Positions 1 through 8,868 of a DNA stretch of 64,000 nt are shown here, in pieces (within the stretch, counting starts at the first letter, position 1; each line of letters starts with the position of its first letter). The stretch is from contig NZ_JOGX01000005.1 of the NCBI RefSeq assembly GCF_000719555.1, positions 153,487 through 217,486 on the forward strand. The letters run 5' to 3'. The DNA comes from Streptomyces sp. NRRL F-5727. Lineage in GTDB: Bacteria > Actinomycetota > Actinomycetes > Streptomycetales > Streptomycetaceae. The position numbers and the translations under genes are program-made. Below the pieces are notes generated by a model. The model searched no databases and had not been told where the DNA came from. It saw nothing but the letters and a program-made list of their open reading frames with translations.

Positions 1-147
1 CGCGACTCGTCGCAGCCTTCCCCGGACGCGTGCACCTCGCGGGAGATGCGCCGGACGGTGGCGGCCAACGCGACCATCGCGTTCGTCTTCAACACGGTGA
101 TCGTGGCCGGCATGGTCGCGGCGCTGGACGGTGGGCAGGGCGTCTGA
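1..147 (+). CDS. C-terminal end of a DUF1345-like membrane protein (5' truncated by window)
   Basis: The first 48 codons are open from base 1 and end at TGA 145-147. The peptide has a charged TSREMRRTV stretch followed by one hydrophobic segment (IAFVFNTVIVAGMVAAL) and a short tail, which is how DUF1345 integral membrane proteins end. The start lies outside the window, so length and the other membrane segments cannot be judged. The family call is by resemblance only. A hairpin at 177-225 separates it from the convergent alcohol dehydrogenase. Confidence 0.5.
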   Translation, partial: RDSSQPSPDACTSREMRRTVAANATIAFVFNTVIVAGMVAALDGGQGV

Positions 148-176
148 CGGGTGCCGTCGGTCCTCGGGCGACGGTG

Positions 177-225
177 GGGCGGTGGCCGGTTCGTCCGCGC
201 GTGCGGGGTGAGCCGGCCACCGCCC
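177..225. terminator. Hairpin terminator between convergent genes
   Basis: GGGCGGTGGCCGG (177-189) pairs perfectly with CCGGCCACCGCCC (213-225) across a 23-base loop. It lies between the stop at 147 and the convergent stop at 233. There is no U tract, as is usual in high-GC actinomycetes. Confidence 0.5.
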
Positions 226-232
226 TGCGTGC

Positions 233-1294
233 TCAGGGGGTGAGCACGAGGCGGATCGGGTCCCCGATCTTCTTCTCCAGGCGGGCGACTGCGTCCGCGG
301 CTTCCGCCAGCGGGACGTGGGCGCTGACGGAGGGGCCGAGGTCGATCCGTCCGGCGGCGGCCAGTCCGACGAGCTGTTCCACGTGCTCCGGCTCGGAGCC
401 GTAGTGTCCGCGGACCTGGTTGACGTTGAAGCAGAAGCCGATGCTGTCGGCGATCGCGACCGGCTCCGGGGTGAGTCCGGCGAGGACGAGCGAACCGAAG
501 GGACCGAGGACCGACGCCGCCTGGGCGCGGGCGGCGCCCACGCCGGCGAAGTCGAACGCGACGTCGAGGCCACGCCCGGCCGTCGCCTCCCGCACCGCCT
601 CCGCGAAGTCCGGGGCGAGGGGGTCGAGGGCGACGTCCGCGCCGAAGGTGAGGGCCCGCTCGCGGGCCGAGGGCAGCGGGTCGATCGCGATGATCGGTGC
701 CGCGCCGACCATCCGGGCAAGCCGCACGGCGTGGGCGCCGAGGCCGCCCGCGCCCCAGATGCCGACCGACTGGGCGGGACGGACCGCGCCGGTGCCCACG
801 ATCGCGGCGTACGGGGTGGAGACCGCGTCGGGGATGATCGCGGCCTGGTCGAAGGGCAGGTCGTCCGGGATGGGGAGCAGAGTGCCCTCACGGGCGATCG
901 CGTACTGCGCCCAGCCGCCGTCGTAGTCCAGGCCGCGGGTGAGGGGGCGGTGGCACAGCATGCGGCGCAGGCAGCCGCCGCAGTCGCCGCAGGCCTCGCC
1001 GGCCTGGAGGACCACGCGCTGTCCGGGCGTCCAGTCGCCCTTCACGTCCGGGCCGAGGGTGTGGACGACTCCGGCGACCTCGTGGCCGAGGGTGACGGCG
1101 CCCGCCTTCGTGACGGCGTCGGTGGGGAAGAAGGGGCTCAGGCTGCCGTCGATCAGATGGATGTCGGACAGGCAGACGCCGGCGGCCCGCACCTCCACGA
1201 GGACCTCGCCCGGGCCGGGGACCGGGACCGGGACCTCTTCGACGGCGAAGGTACGGGTGTCCAGGCGCAGTCGCCCGGCCAGCATGGTGTTCAT
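233..1294 (-). CDS. Zinc-dependent alcohol dehydrogenase (MDR superfamily)
   Basis: This 353-residue protein has the MDR layout. It carries a catalytic-zinc Cys in AAGVCLSDIH (about residue 41), a GHE motif (LGHEVAGVV), the four-Cys structural zinc lobe (GEACGDCGGCLRRMLC) and a Rossmann loop GIWGAGGLGAHAV. It should oxidise an alcohol or reduce a carbonyl with NAD(P) in the cytoplasm. ATG 1294 is chosen over an upstream GTG at 1366 because family similarity begins at MNTMLAGRL and GAGG lies a short distance upstream. It is transcribed away from the P450 gene, and a perfect 9-bp inverted repeat sits in the shared intergenic region. The substrate is not indicated, although a link to the neighbouring fatty-acid hydroxylase is plausible. 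Confidence 0.88.
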   Translation of the reverse strand: MNTMLAGRLRLDTRTFAVEEVPVPVPGPGEVLVEVRAAGVCLSDIHLIDGSLSPFFPTDAVTKAGAVTLGHEVAGVVHTLGPDVKGDWTPGQRVVLQAGEACGDCGGCLRRMLCHRPLTRGLDYDGGWAQYAIAREGTLLPIPDDLPFDQAAIIPDAVSTPYAAIVGTGAVRPAQSVGIWGAGGLGAHAVRLARMVGAAPIIAIDPLPSARERALTFGADVALDPLAPDFAEAVREATAGRGLDVAFDFAGVGAARAQAASVLGPFGSLVLAGLTPEPVAIADSIGFCFNVNQVRGHYGSEPEHVEQLVGLAAAGRIDLGPSVSAHVPLAEAADAVARLEKKIGDPIRLVLTP

Positions 1295-1347
1295 GCGGAA
1301 ACCTCGATGTGTTCGGTGGAGGAAGCGCGTGCGTTGCTCAGGCGCTC

Positions 1348-1369
1348 GACATGGTCGACTGACCATGTC
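1348..1369. promoter_or_regulatory. Palindromic operator candidate between alcohol dehydrogenase and P450 genes
   Basis: GACATGGTC-GACT-GACCATGTC is a perfect 9-bp inverted repeat with a 4-bp spacer, 54 bp upstream of the dehydrogenase ATG. A related half-site (CTGACGGTGTC, 1385-1395) repeats the CTGACCATGTC of the right arm. This has the size of a TetR-type operator. Whether the TetR protein at 4834-5460 binds it is unknown, because that regulator's own promoter has a different palindrome. Confidence 0.45.
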
Positions 1370-1546
1370 GTTTAACCGTGTCTACTGACGGTGTCATCTG
1401 TCAAGCCGCTCCCGCCGGACGTTCGCGGCATGCCCAGAGTTCCGTCCTGCGACTGTGTCGTTCAGTACAGTCATCCGACATGTTCACCCGACAAAGTCGC
1501 GTGTATGTTGGCTGGTGACTGCTGGAGTGCAACGAAAGGCACGCTC

Positions 1547-4500
1547 ATGACTCAGGTGTCCGTAGGCGCGGCGCGGGCGATCCCCGAGCGCCCCCCGCTG
1601 CCCCTCGTAGGCCACGCGTTCAACGTTCCGGCGGGCGCGGACTTCCTGGCCTACCTGCTGAAGGAGTTCAGGGAATTCGGGCCCGTGTACCGGCTGCGGC
1701 TCTTCGGGAGGGACACCGTCATGGTCGGCGGTCTGGACCTCGTGACCGAGCTGTCGGACGAGACCCGCTTCCGCAAGCACGTGCACGCCGACCTGGTCGA
1801 GGTCCGGGCCCTGGCCGGAGACGGTCTGTTCACCGCCTACAACCACGAGCCGAACTGGCGCAAGGCCCACGACATCCTGATGCCCGCGTTCTCACTCGGC
1901 TCGATGCGCAGCTACCACGCCCCCATGCTCCAGGTCGCCCGGTCGCTGATCGGCAAGTGGGACCGGCTGGCCGGGGTGCAGTCGGTGGACGTGCCCGACG
2001 AGATGACCCGGCTGACCTTCGACACGATCGGCCTGTGCGGCTTCGGCTACGACTTCGAGTCCTTCCGCCGCGACGACCTGCACCCGTTCGTCGAGGCGAT
2101 GTCCCGGGCCCTCGTCTTCGCCCAGGAGAAGGGCGAGTCCATCCCGGGCTCCGAACTGTTCAAGAGGAAGAAGGTCGAGCAGTTCCGCGCGGACGTCGAC
2201 CTGATGACGGAGCTCGTCGACGACGTGATCAGGGAGCGCCGTGCCTCCGGCGACACCAGCACGGACGACCTGATGGGGCTGATGCTGCACACGAAGGACC
2301 CCGTCACCGGCGAGCTCCTGGACGACGTCAACATCCGGCACCAGGTGATCACGTTCCTGATCGCCGGCCACGAGACCACGAGCAGCGCGCTCTCCTTCGC
2401 CCTGTACTACCTGACCAAGCATCCGGAGGTGCTCGCCCGGGCCCAGGCCGAGGTGGACGCCCTGTGGGGCGACACCGAGTCCCCGGATCCCCAGTACGGC
2501 GACATCGGCAAGCTCACCTACATCCGCCAGGTGCTCAACGAGAGCCTGCGGCTGTGGCCGACGGCGCCCGCGTACGCCGTCGAGCCGATCGAGGACACCG
2601 TCATCGGCGGCAAGTACCCCGTGCGCAAGGGCGAGTCGCTGATGGTGATCGCCTCGGCCCTGCACCGTGACGCGGCCTGGGGGGAGAACGTCGAGCTGTT
2701 CGATCCCGAGCGCTTCACTCCCGAGCGGGAGGCGGCCCGTTCGGTGCACGCCTTCAAGCCGTTCGGCAGCGGTGAGCGGGCCTGCATCGGGCGCCAGTTC
2801 GCGCTGCACGAGGCCACCCTGCTGCTCGGCCTGCTGGTGCACCGCTATCGCCTGATCGACCACACCGACTACCAGATGAAGATCAAGTCGACGCTGACCA
2901 TCAAGCCCGACGGGTTCAGCCTGAGGCTCGCCCGCCGCACCAGTGACGAACGGCGCCTGCCCGCCGCCGCGGCGGTGGACACCGCCGTGGGCCACACCGC
3001 GGCCGTGACGCGCCGGGCGAGCGGGACCGCGCTGACGCTGCTCCACGGCTCCAACCTCGGCACCTGCGCCGGCATCGCCCGCGACCTCGGCACGGACGGC
3101 GAGGAGCACGGCTTCGCCACGGCCGTCTCCCCCCTCGACGCGTACAGGGAGAGGCTGGCCGGCTCCGAGGGCCCCGTCGTCATCGTCGCCGCCTCCTACA
3201 ACGGCCGGCCGACGGACGACGCCGCCGAGTTCGTCGCCTCCCTGGAGAACCTCGCCCCCGGCTCGCTCACCGGGCTGCGGTACGCCGTCCTCGGTGTCGG
3301 CGACCGCAACTGGGCCGCCACCTACCAGCGGATCCCCACCCTGATCGACGAGCGTCTGACCGCCGCGGGCGCCGTCCCGCTCCTGGAGCGCGGCAGCGCC
3401 GACGCCTCCGGCGACTTCGGCGGAGTGGTCGACCAGTGGACGGAAGACCTGTGGAAGGCGCTCCTGGAGGAGTACGGCGAGGCGGTCGCCGGTGAAGCGG
3501 CCGCCCCCGCACTCGATGGGGAGGGAGAAGGGCTGTACGAGCTGGAGGACACCTCGGACTCGGTCCTCGGTGGCCTCGCCGAGCGCCACGGCGTCCAGGC
3601 GATGGAGGTCCTCGAAGCGTACGAACTCGTCGACACCGACCACGAGCTGGGCCGCTCCAAGCGGTTCCTGCGACTGCGGCTGCCCGAGGGCGTCACCTAC
3701 CGCACCGCCGACCACCTCGCCGTCCTGCCCAGCAACCCCGAGGGCCTCGTCCAGCGCGTGGCCGACCGCTTCGGCCTCGACCTGGACCGCACCGTCCGGC
3801 TGCGCGCCCGCCGCCGGAGCCGGGGCGCCCTGCCCGTGGACCGGCCGCTGACCCTGCGCCGCCTGCTCACCGACTTCGTCGAGCTCCAGGACGCGGCCAC
3901 CCGGGAGCAGGTCGCCGTGCTCGCCGAGCACACCGAATGCCCGCCCGAGAAGCAGCCGCTCACGGCGCTCGCCACCGCCGATCCCGAGACCTTCCGGGAG
4001 CAGGTGACCGTCGCGGGGCTCAGTGTCCTGGACCTTCTGGAGCGCTACCGCGCGTGCGAGCTGCCCTTCGAGCGCTTCCTGGAGCTGCTGCCGGTCCTGC
4101 GTCCCCGGCACTACTCGATCTCGTCGTCCGCCGCGGCCCGGCCCGGCGAGGCCGACCTGATGGTGTCGCTGCTCGCAGCGCCCCACCGGTCGGGCGAGGG
4201 CACCTTCCGGGGCATCGCCTCGCACTTCCTGCAGACCGTGAACGCGGGCGACGTGATCCAGGCCCGGATCCTGCCGTGCAGCGAGTCCTTCCGCCTCCCG
4301 GAGGACACCTCCGTACCGGTGATCCTGGTCAGCGCGGGCACCGGCCTCGCGCCCTTCCGCGGCGCGGTCCTGGACCGCCACCACACGGGCTCGACCGGCA
4401 CCCTGCTCTGCTACTTCGGCTGCGACCACCCGGACGTGGACTTCCTGCACCGGGAGGAGTTCGAGGCGGCCGAGGCCGCCGGCGCCGTCAGCATGCGTCC

Positions 4501-4762
4501 CACCTTCATGCACGCGCCCGAGAACGGCGCCCGTTTCGTCCAGGAGCGCATCGCCCGCGAGAGCGAGGAGGTGTGGTCGGTCCTGGAAGCCGGTGGGCGC
4601 GTCTACATCTGCGGCGACGGCCGTCGCATGGCACCCGCCGTACGGGAGGCGTTCATGGCGATCTACCGCGAGCGGACCGGTGAGAGCGACGAGCGGGCCG
4701 AGGCGTGGCTCGCCGCGCTCGTGGGATCCGGACGCTACGTCGAGGACGTCTGGGCCGGCTGA
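1547..4762 (+). CDS. Self-sufficient cytochrome P450/NADPH-P450 reductase fusion (CYP102, P450 BM3 type)
   Basis: This 1071-residue cytosolic fusion is predicted to hydroxylate fatty acids near the omega end with NADPH and O2, like Bacillus P450 BM3 (1049 residues). The heme domain has the I-helix AGHETTS, ExxR in ESLRLWP and the heme-Cys loop FKPFGSGERACIG. A linker leads to an FMN flavodoxin domain (LLHGSNLGTC), then the FAD motif RHYSISSS and the NADPH motif VSAGTGLAPFRG. The C-terminus VEDVWAG resembles BM3. ATG 1547 is chosen because AAAGG lies 7 bases upstream and BM3 homology begins there; the reading frame is open back to 1391. A convergent TetR gene follows, as expected for CYP102 genes repressed by a TetR protein and induced by fatty acids. 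Confidence 0.95.
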   Translation: MTQVSVGAARAIPERPPLPLVGHAFNVPAGADFLAYLLKEFREFGPVYRLRLFGRDTVMVGGLDLVTELSDETRFRKHVHADLVEVRALAGDGLFTAYNHEPNWRKAHDILMPAFSLGSMRSYHAPMLQVARSLIGKWDRLAGVQSVDVPDEMTRLTFDTIGLCGFGYDFESFRRDDLHPFVEAMSRALVFAQEKGESIPGSELFKRKKVEQFRADVDLMTELVDDVIRERRASGDTSTDDLMGLMLHTKDPVTGELLDDVNIRHQVITFLIAGHETTSSALSFALYYLTKHPEVLARAQAEVDALWGDTESPDPQYGDIGKLTYIRQVLNESLRLWPTAPAYAVEPIEDTVIGGKYPVRKGESLMVIASALHRDAAWGENVELFDPERFTPEREAARSVHAFKPFGSGERACIGRQFALHEATLLLGLLVHRYRLIDHTDYQMKIKSTLTIKPDGFSLRLARRTSDERRLPAAAAVDTAVGHTAAVTRRASGTALTLLHGSNLGTCAGIARDLGTDGEEHGFATAVSPLDAYRERLAGSEGPVVIVAASYNGRPTDDAAEFVASLENLAPGSLTGLRYAVLGVGDRNWAATYQRIPTLIDERLTAAGAVPLLERGSADASGDFGGVVDQWTEDLWKALLEEYGEAVAGEAAAPALDGEGEGLYELEDTSDSVLGGLAERHGVQAMEVLEAYELVDTDHELGRSKRFLRLRLPEGVTYRTADHLAVLPSNPEGLVQRVADRFGLDLDRTVRLRARRRSRGALPVDRPLTLRRLLTDFVELQDAATREQVAVLAEHTECPPEKQPLTALATADPETFREQVTVAGLSVLDLLERYRACELPFERFLELLPVLRPRHYSISSSAAARPGEADLMVSLLAAPHRSGEGTFRGIASHFLQTVNAGDVIQARILPCSESFRLPEDTSVPVILVSAGTGLAPFRGAVLDRHHTGSTGTLLCYFGCDHPDVDFLHREEFEAAEAAGAVSMRPTFMHAPENGARFVQERIARESEEVWSVLEAGGRVYICGDGRRMAPAVREAFMAIYRERTGESDERAEAWLAALVGSGRYVEDVWAG

Positions 4763-4780
4763 TTCTCGCAAGGAGGAAGA

Positions 4781-4822
4781 AACGGTTGTGGGCGCACCTG
4801 GAAAGGTGCGCCCACAGCCGTT
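4781..4822. terminator. Bidirectional hairpin terminator
   Basis: A 19-bp stem (AACGGTTGTGGGCGCACCT at 4781-4799) pairs with 4804-4822 across a 4-base GGAA loop, with a single G-T mismatch. It sits between the convergent P450 and TetR stops, so it can serve both transcripts. Confidence 0.8.
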
Positions 4823-4833
4823 CTCGCGTCGTG

Positions 4834-5460
4834 TCAGGCCATCGGTACGTCCGGAAGGTCGAGGTCCCCCTTGGCCAGCGCCACGGTCGCGCCCACGAGT
4901 GCCCTGAGCCCCGTCCGCTCGGTGGCCTCGTCCGGCAGGCACTGGAGGACCTGCATGGTGAGTCCGTCGAAGCCGGAGAGGAAGAACCGGGCCACCGTCT
5001 CCGGAGACTCGGCCAGTTCCTGCCCCGTCCTCTCGGCCGTCTCCGCGATCACCTGCGCGGTCACCTCTATGACCCGCCGGTAGTGGCTCTGCCGGGCCTC
5101 GTTGAGGCCGGGCACGCGCAGGGCGAACATGGTCAGTTCGCTGAGCAGCTGGTGGTGCGACGACGGCTCGCGCACGGTGCCCCACAGGGCACCCGCCAGG
5201 GCGCTGAAGGTCTCCTCGAAGCCAGCGTCCTCCGGCGCCGCCCGCCGCACCTGCGTCACCAGCTCGTCGGTGATCTGGTCCATGACGGCTCGGTACAGGT
5301 CCTCCTTCGTACCGAAGGTGTAGTGGACGGTGGCCTGCGCGACACCGAGCTCCGCGGCGATGGCGCGGGTACTCCCCGCGGCGACGCCCTCCCGGGTCAT
5401 GAGGTCGATGGCCGCCTTGATCAGCTGAGGGCGGCGCTCCGCCGCGGAAACATGAGCCAT
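4834..5460 (-). CDS. TetR/AcrR family transcriptional regulator
   Basis: This 208-residue protein has an N-terminal TetR helix-turn-helix (IAAELGVAQATVHYTFGTKEDLY, about residues 29-51) and a ligand-binding C-terminal domain with a TetR_C-like FFLSGFDGLT helix. ATG 5460 gives the usual TetR beginning (MAHVSAAERRPQLIKAAI); a further in-frame start lies at 5493. A promoter-like -10 element lies only 6 bases upstream of this ATG and a palindrome overlaps the promoter, so autoregulation and a leaderless mRNA are likely. The convergent position next to the CYP102-type gene suggests it controls that gene, possibly with a fatty acyl ligand. This is inferred from Bacillus CYP102 regulation. Confidence 0.9.
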   Translation of the reverse strand: MAHVSAAERRPQLIKAAIDLMTREGVAAGSTRAIAAELGVAQATVHYTFGTKEDLYRAVMDQITDELVTQVRRAAPEDAGFEETFSALAGALWGTVREPSSHHQLLSELTMFALRVPGLNEARQSHYRRVIEVTAQVIAETAERTGQELAESPETVARFFLSGFDGLTMQVLQCLPDEATERTGLRALVGATVALAKGDLDLPDVPMA

Positions 5461-5465
5461 ACGCC

Positions 5466-5493
5466 CACTATATCGACTTAGTCGATCGATCAA
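5466..5493 (-). promoter_or_regulatory. TetR gene promoter with overlapping operator; probable leaderless start
   Basis: Reading leftward, a -10-like TATAGT lies 6 bases before ATG 5460, so transcription should begin at or next to the start codon. The palindrome TCGACT-T-AGTCGA (5473-5485) overlaps the spacer, and a wider pair CGACTT/AAGTCG (5475-5498) encloses it. No Shine-Dalgarno sequence can fit. Confidence 0.5.
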
Positions 5494-5511
5494 GTCGGCC
5501 CGGATCAGGCG

Positions 5512-7701
5512 TCACGTCGCTTCGGCGGTCGACGCGCTGTCCGCGGGAAGGGCCTGCTCGGCCCAGATGACCTTGCCCTCGCGACCGTGTCGTGTCCCCC
5601 AGCGCTCCGCGCACTGGGCCACGAGGAGCAGGCCGCGGCCGCCTTCGTCGTAGATGCGGGCGCGGCGCAGATGCGGGGCGGTGCTGCTGGCGTCGGAGAC
5701 CTCGCAGGTGAGCGTCGACTGGAGGATCAGTCGCAGCTGGATGGGGCTCTTGCCGTAGCGGATCGCGTTCGTGACCAGTTCGCTGACGACCAGCTCCGTG
5801 GTGAAGGAGAGTTCCTCCAACCCCCAGGCCGTCAGGACGTCGGAGGCGAAACGGCGGGCCCCGGACACGGCCGCCGGATCGGACGGGAGGTCCCTCGTGG
5901 CCACGTGGTCCGGGTCGAGGGCACGGGTCCGGGCGACGAGCAGGGCGACGTCGTCGGCGGGGCGGCCGGGCAGCAGTGCGGCCAGGAGCCGGTCGCAGAT
6001 CTCCTCCAGCGAGTCCGGCGCCGAGGTGAGGACGTCGTGCAGAGTGGCGAGTCCTTGGTCCACGTCACGCGTGTGGCCGGCGATCAGCCCGTCGGTGTGC
6101 AGGACCAGCAGGCTGTCCTCCGGCAGCTCGAACTCCGCGGTTTCGAAGGGGAGTCCACCCAGGCCGAGAGGCGGTCCGATCGGTACCTCCGGCAGGGCCT
6201 CGCCGACCTTCGAGGGGGTGACGACGGTCGGCGGGACATGGCCGGCACTGGCCAGCGAGCACCTGCGCGACACGGGGTCGTAGACCGCGTACAGGCAGGT
6301 GGCGCTGGTCTCGCCCTCGTCCGGCGACTCCTCACGCTGCATGCGGATGACCACGTCGTCCAGATGGGTGAGGAGTTCGTCGGGCATGAGGTCGATGTCG
6401 GCGAAGGCGCGGACGGCCGTGCGGAGTCGGCCCATGGTGGCGGCGGCGTGCAGGCCGTGACCGACCACGTCGCCGACGACCAGCGCGACGCGGGCCCCGG
6501 ACAGGGGAATGACGTCGTACCAGTCGCCGCCCACACCGGCGCGGGACCCGGCGGGCAGGTAGCGCGAGGCGGTTTCGACGGCCGGGTGTCTCACCGTGTT
6601 CCGCGGCAGCAGGGTCCGCTGGAGGGCGAGCGCGGTGGAACGCTCATGGGTGTACCGGCGGGCGTTGTCGATGGACACCGCCGCCCGGGAGACGATCTCC
6701 TGCGCCAGCAGGAGGTCGTCGTCGTCGAAGGGGGCCGAGGTGCGATGGCGTACGAACTGCACCAGGCCGAGGATCTCCCCGCGGGCGTGCAGAGGCACGA
6801 GGAGTACGGAGTGAAGCCCGAGGTCGCGCAGGACTCGGCCGTGGGACTCCGACGGCGCCACCCACGGGGGCATCTCGGTCCCCGCGATGTGGTGCAGGGC
6901 GGACCGCCCGGTGGTCAGTGCGCGAACCGGTTCGGAGCCGTCGGGGTAGGTGTGGGTCCCACCGACGCGGAGCGGGGACTCCGGACAGTCGTCGAGGACG
7001 GAGCGCTGGGCCACGCGGCGCTGCGTCAGGGCCTCCGGCGGACCGGTGCCGGTCTCGTCGAGTGCGGAGTCGAAGAGGTCGACGGTGACGAGGTCGGCGA
7101 AGTCCTCGGTGCAGACCTCCGTCAGCTCCTCCGCGGTGCGGAAGATGTCGAGCGTGGTCCCGATCCGCTTGCTCGCCCGGTCGGTGAGGGCGAGCCGACG
7201 CTGCAGCAGACGGTCGCGTTCCTCCTGGTAGGCGGCGACGACCTGTTCCGAGGAACGGTCCACGTAGTCGAAACCGATCGCGACCAGTCTCACCGTGGCG
7301 AGGTTGATCAGGTGCCAGTCGCCGGTGAGGCGGGGAGCTTCGGCCTGGAGCTGTTCGAGCAGGCTGAGATGGCCGAGGCGGTAGGCACGGAGGAGCCGGC
7401 TCACCGGGATCCCCCGCCGGGCGTAGCGGCGGGCGATGTCCAAGGCGGCCGGAGGAGCTTCCGGCACGCTCGCGCCGGGGCGGTCCTCCAGGAGATCCAG
7501 GAGGACGGTGACGTGCTGGGCCGTCTCCTCCAGGGTCAGGACCTCGATGTCCGCGTTCTCCCACAGCTCGGGGAACTCGCCGTTCAGGCGCTGGAGCAGC
7601 AGGCCGGCCAGCTTCTTCACCTGCGGTCTGAGGTGGCGGGCCAGCTGACCAAGGAACGCACCGGCGTCGGTTCCCATAGTGCGAATGTAAGGGAAGGCCA
7701 T
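5512..7701 (-). CDS. GAF / PP2C (SpoIIE-type) phosphatase / anti-sigma kinase-like signalling protein
   Basis: This 729-residue cytosolic protein has an N-terminal helical RsbR/RsbT-antagonist-like region (about 1-170), a GAF domain (about 180-345) and a PP2C-SpoIIE phosphatase domain (about 365-580; GVGGDWYDVIPL, VVGDVVGHG, LHTDGLI). It ends in a GHKL/RsbW-like ATPase (LVVSELVTNAIRYG, YDEGGRGLLLV). Such proteins dephosphorylate anti-anti-sigma factors and may also phosphorylate or bind their partners. It lies 48 bases downstream of the phytanoyl-CoA dioxygenase-like gene on the same strand and probably shares its transcript, which is odd for a catabolic cluster. The start is supported by GGAG 9 bases upstream; MGTDAG at 7677 is an alternative. 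Confidence 0.9.
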   Translation of the reverse strand: MAFPYIRTMGTDAGAFLGQLARHLRPQVKKLAGLLLQRLNGEFPELWENADIEVLTLEETAQHVTVLLDLLEDRPGASVPEAPPAALDIARRYARRGIPVSRLLRAYRLGHLSLLEQLQAEAPRLTGDWHLINLATVRLVAIGFDYVDRSSEQVVAAYQEERDRLLQRRLALTDRASKRIGTTLDIFRTAEELTEVCTEDFADLVTVDLFDSALDETGTGPPEALTQRRVAQRSVLDDCPESPLRVGGTHTYPDGSEPVRALTTGRSALHHIAGTEMPPWVAPSESHGRVLRDLGLHSVLLVPLHARGEILGLVQFVRHRTSAPFDDDDLLLAQEIVSRAAVSIDNARRYTHERSTALALQRTLLPRNTVRHPAVETASRYLPAGSRAGVGGDWYDVIPLSGARVALVVGDVVGHGLHAAATMGRLRTAVRAFADIDLMPDELLTHLDDVVIRMQREESPDEGETSATCLYAVYDPVSRRCSLASAGHVPPTVVTPSKVGEALPEVPIGPPLGLGGLPFETAEFELPEDSLLVLHTDGLIAGHTRDVDQGLATLHDVLTSAPDSLEEICDRLLAALLPGRPADDVALLVARTRALDPDHVATRDLPSDPAAVSGARRFASDVLTAWGLEELSFTTELVVSELVTNAIRYGKSPIQLRLILQSTLTCEVSDASSTAPHLRRARIYDEGGRGLLLVAQCAERWGTRHGREGKVIWAEQALPADSASTAEAT

Positions 7702-7749
7702 GACGTGCGCTCCTCGGACAGTTGCGGCAGCCTCCGGTCGGCTCGGTTC

Positions 7750-8616
7750 TCAGAGGCCGAGGTGGTCGCCCAGGTCGGCGTAGTCGACCTGCCACAGGCC
7801 GGGAGAGCCCGTGGGGTACTGGGAGCGGAAGCCGAGCATGCGCTGGACGCGCGGCGAGAGCGTCTTGGCGAGCTCCCTGTCGACCAGGAAGGGGTACGCC
7901 TCCTCACCGGTGAGGAAGCCCGCGTTGAACGCGAAGGCGAGGCCGCGCCGGTACTCGTCGCCGGTCCGGTTCGCTCCGCCGCCGTGCGCGGTCTTGCCGC
8001 TGAAGAGAAGGACGTCCCCGGCGTCCATGACGGCGGGGATCGTCTGCTCGGGGGTCCCGCGGTCCTCGAAGTCGCTCCAGTGGTTGCTTCCGGGGATGAC
8101 GCGGGTGGCGCCGTTCTCCTCCGTGAAGTCGGTCAGGGCGACCAGGAAGTTGATGGTGACTTCCGGACCGCTGGGCCCCATGCCGATGAACGGGAACCAG
8201 TTCTCCAGGTCACGGTGGAGCATCTGCGCCTTGTTGCCGGGGCCGATCTCGATCACCTGGGCGGTGGTCATCCAGTACGTGCCCGACTCCCGGAGGAAGA
8301 CCAGGTCGCTGATCTCGTGGACCAGGGGGTGGTCGATGACCTCGCTGCGGAACGTGGCGCTGTGCGTCACCAGGTTCGTGAGGCGCTTGGTGTTGCTGCC
8401 GTGGAACGCGGCCACGATCTCGTCCTCGTGGAGGGACCCCGGGGCGAGCGCCCGCAGCGGCTGCTCGATCTCGGCGTTGAAACGGACGATCTGCTCCTGC
8501 CTCAGGAAGCCCTTGATGATGACGCCGCCGTCACGCGTCACGATCTCGAGGATCTCCTCCGCCGGCGTGTCGTTCGCCACGGACGTCAGCGCCCGGGTCT
8601 TCTTCTGTGTCGTCAT
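7750..8616 (-). CDS. Phytanoyl-CoA dioxygenase (PhyH) family Fe(II)/2-oxoglutarate oxygenase
   Basis: This 288-residue protein has a PhyH jelly-roll with the facial triad visible: HxD in MLHRDLENW and the distal His in GKTAHGGG. A 2-oxoglutarate-binding Arg follows in the NRTGDEYRRGL segment. It is predicted to hydroxylate an organic substrate, with oxidation of 2-oxoglutarate to succinate and CO2. The related human enzyme acts on branched acyl-CoA, but bacterial members are diverse, so the substrate is open. It has its own upstream promoter cassette (8737-8845), shared in sequence with two other operons of this cluster. It precedes the PP2C-GAF gene. Confidence 0.88.
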   Translation of the reverse strand: MTTQKKTRALTSVANDTPAEEILEIVTRDGGVIIKGFLRQEQIVRFNAEIEQPLRALAPGSLHEDEIVAAFHGSNTKRLTNLVTHSATFRSEVIDHPLVHEISDLVFLRESGTYWMTTAQVIEIGPGNKAQMLHRDLENWFPFIGMGPSGPEVTINFLVALTDFTEENGATRVIPGSNHWSDFEDRGTPEQTIPAVMDAGDVLLFSGKTAHGGGANRTGDEYRRGLAFAFNAGFLTGEEAYPFLVDRELAKTLSPRVQRMLGFRSQYPTGSPGLWQVDYADLGDHLGL

Positions 8617-8736
8617 GCGTGTCCTCTTCCTCGATCCGAAGCGCGGTTGGTCGGCTGTGCGATCAGCTGCGGACGTTCCGTCGTCCGGGGACTCCCGCGC
8701 GGCGTCCTCGCGACGATCGGGCGGGTCCGGCGGTCA

Positions 8737-8845
8737 GGCGTTTCCGCGTCGTTCCTGTGGTGGTCGTCTCACTGTCGCCAGCCGGTACCGCAGGCGAGAA
8801 CGACAGCGGGCACCTGCTTCGCCCGGGCCCGGTGCACGATGCACA
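8737..8845 (-). promoter_or_regulatory. Promoter cassette copy A, upstream of the PhyH-like gene
   Basis: Read leftward, this 109-bp segment carries the palindrome GTGCA-TCG-TGCAC (8832-8844), the box GGTGCCCGCTGTCGTTCTC and a GCGACAGTGAG box. It ends in CCACAGGAAC and a GGAAACGCC stretch. It matches copy B (25922-26030) at most positions and at equal length, and copy C (28030-28144) more loosely. The segment between it and ATG 8616 (121 bases) has no obvious feature beyond a GAGGAAGAGGA ribosome-binding site. Confidence 0.65.
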
Positions 8846-8868
8846 GTCCGGTCGCGGGCACGGCGGAG

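Noticed and set aside
1370..1376. Third GTTTAGT-type operator near the P450 gene (CGTTTAACC)
   Set aside because: Only one half resembles the motif and no second arm is present.
1892..5185. Very long leftward frame (about 1100 codons) opposite the P450 gene
   Set aside because: It mirrors the GC-rich P450 and TetR genes, has Gly/Arg/Val-rich composition and no domain sense. It is a high-GC antisense shadow.
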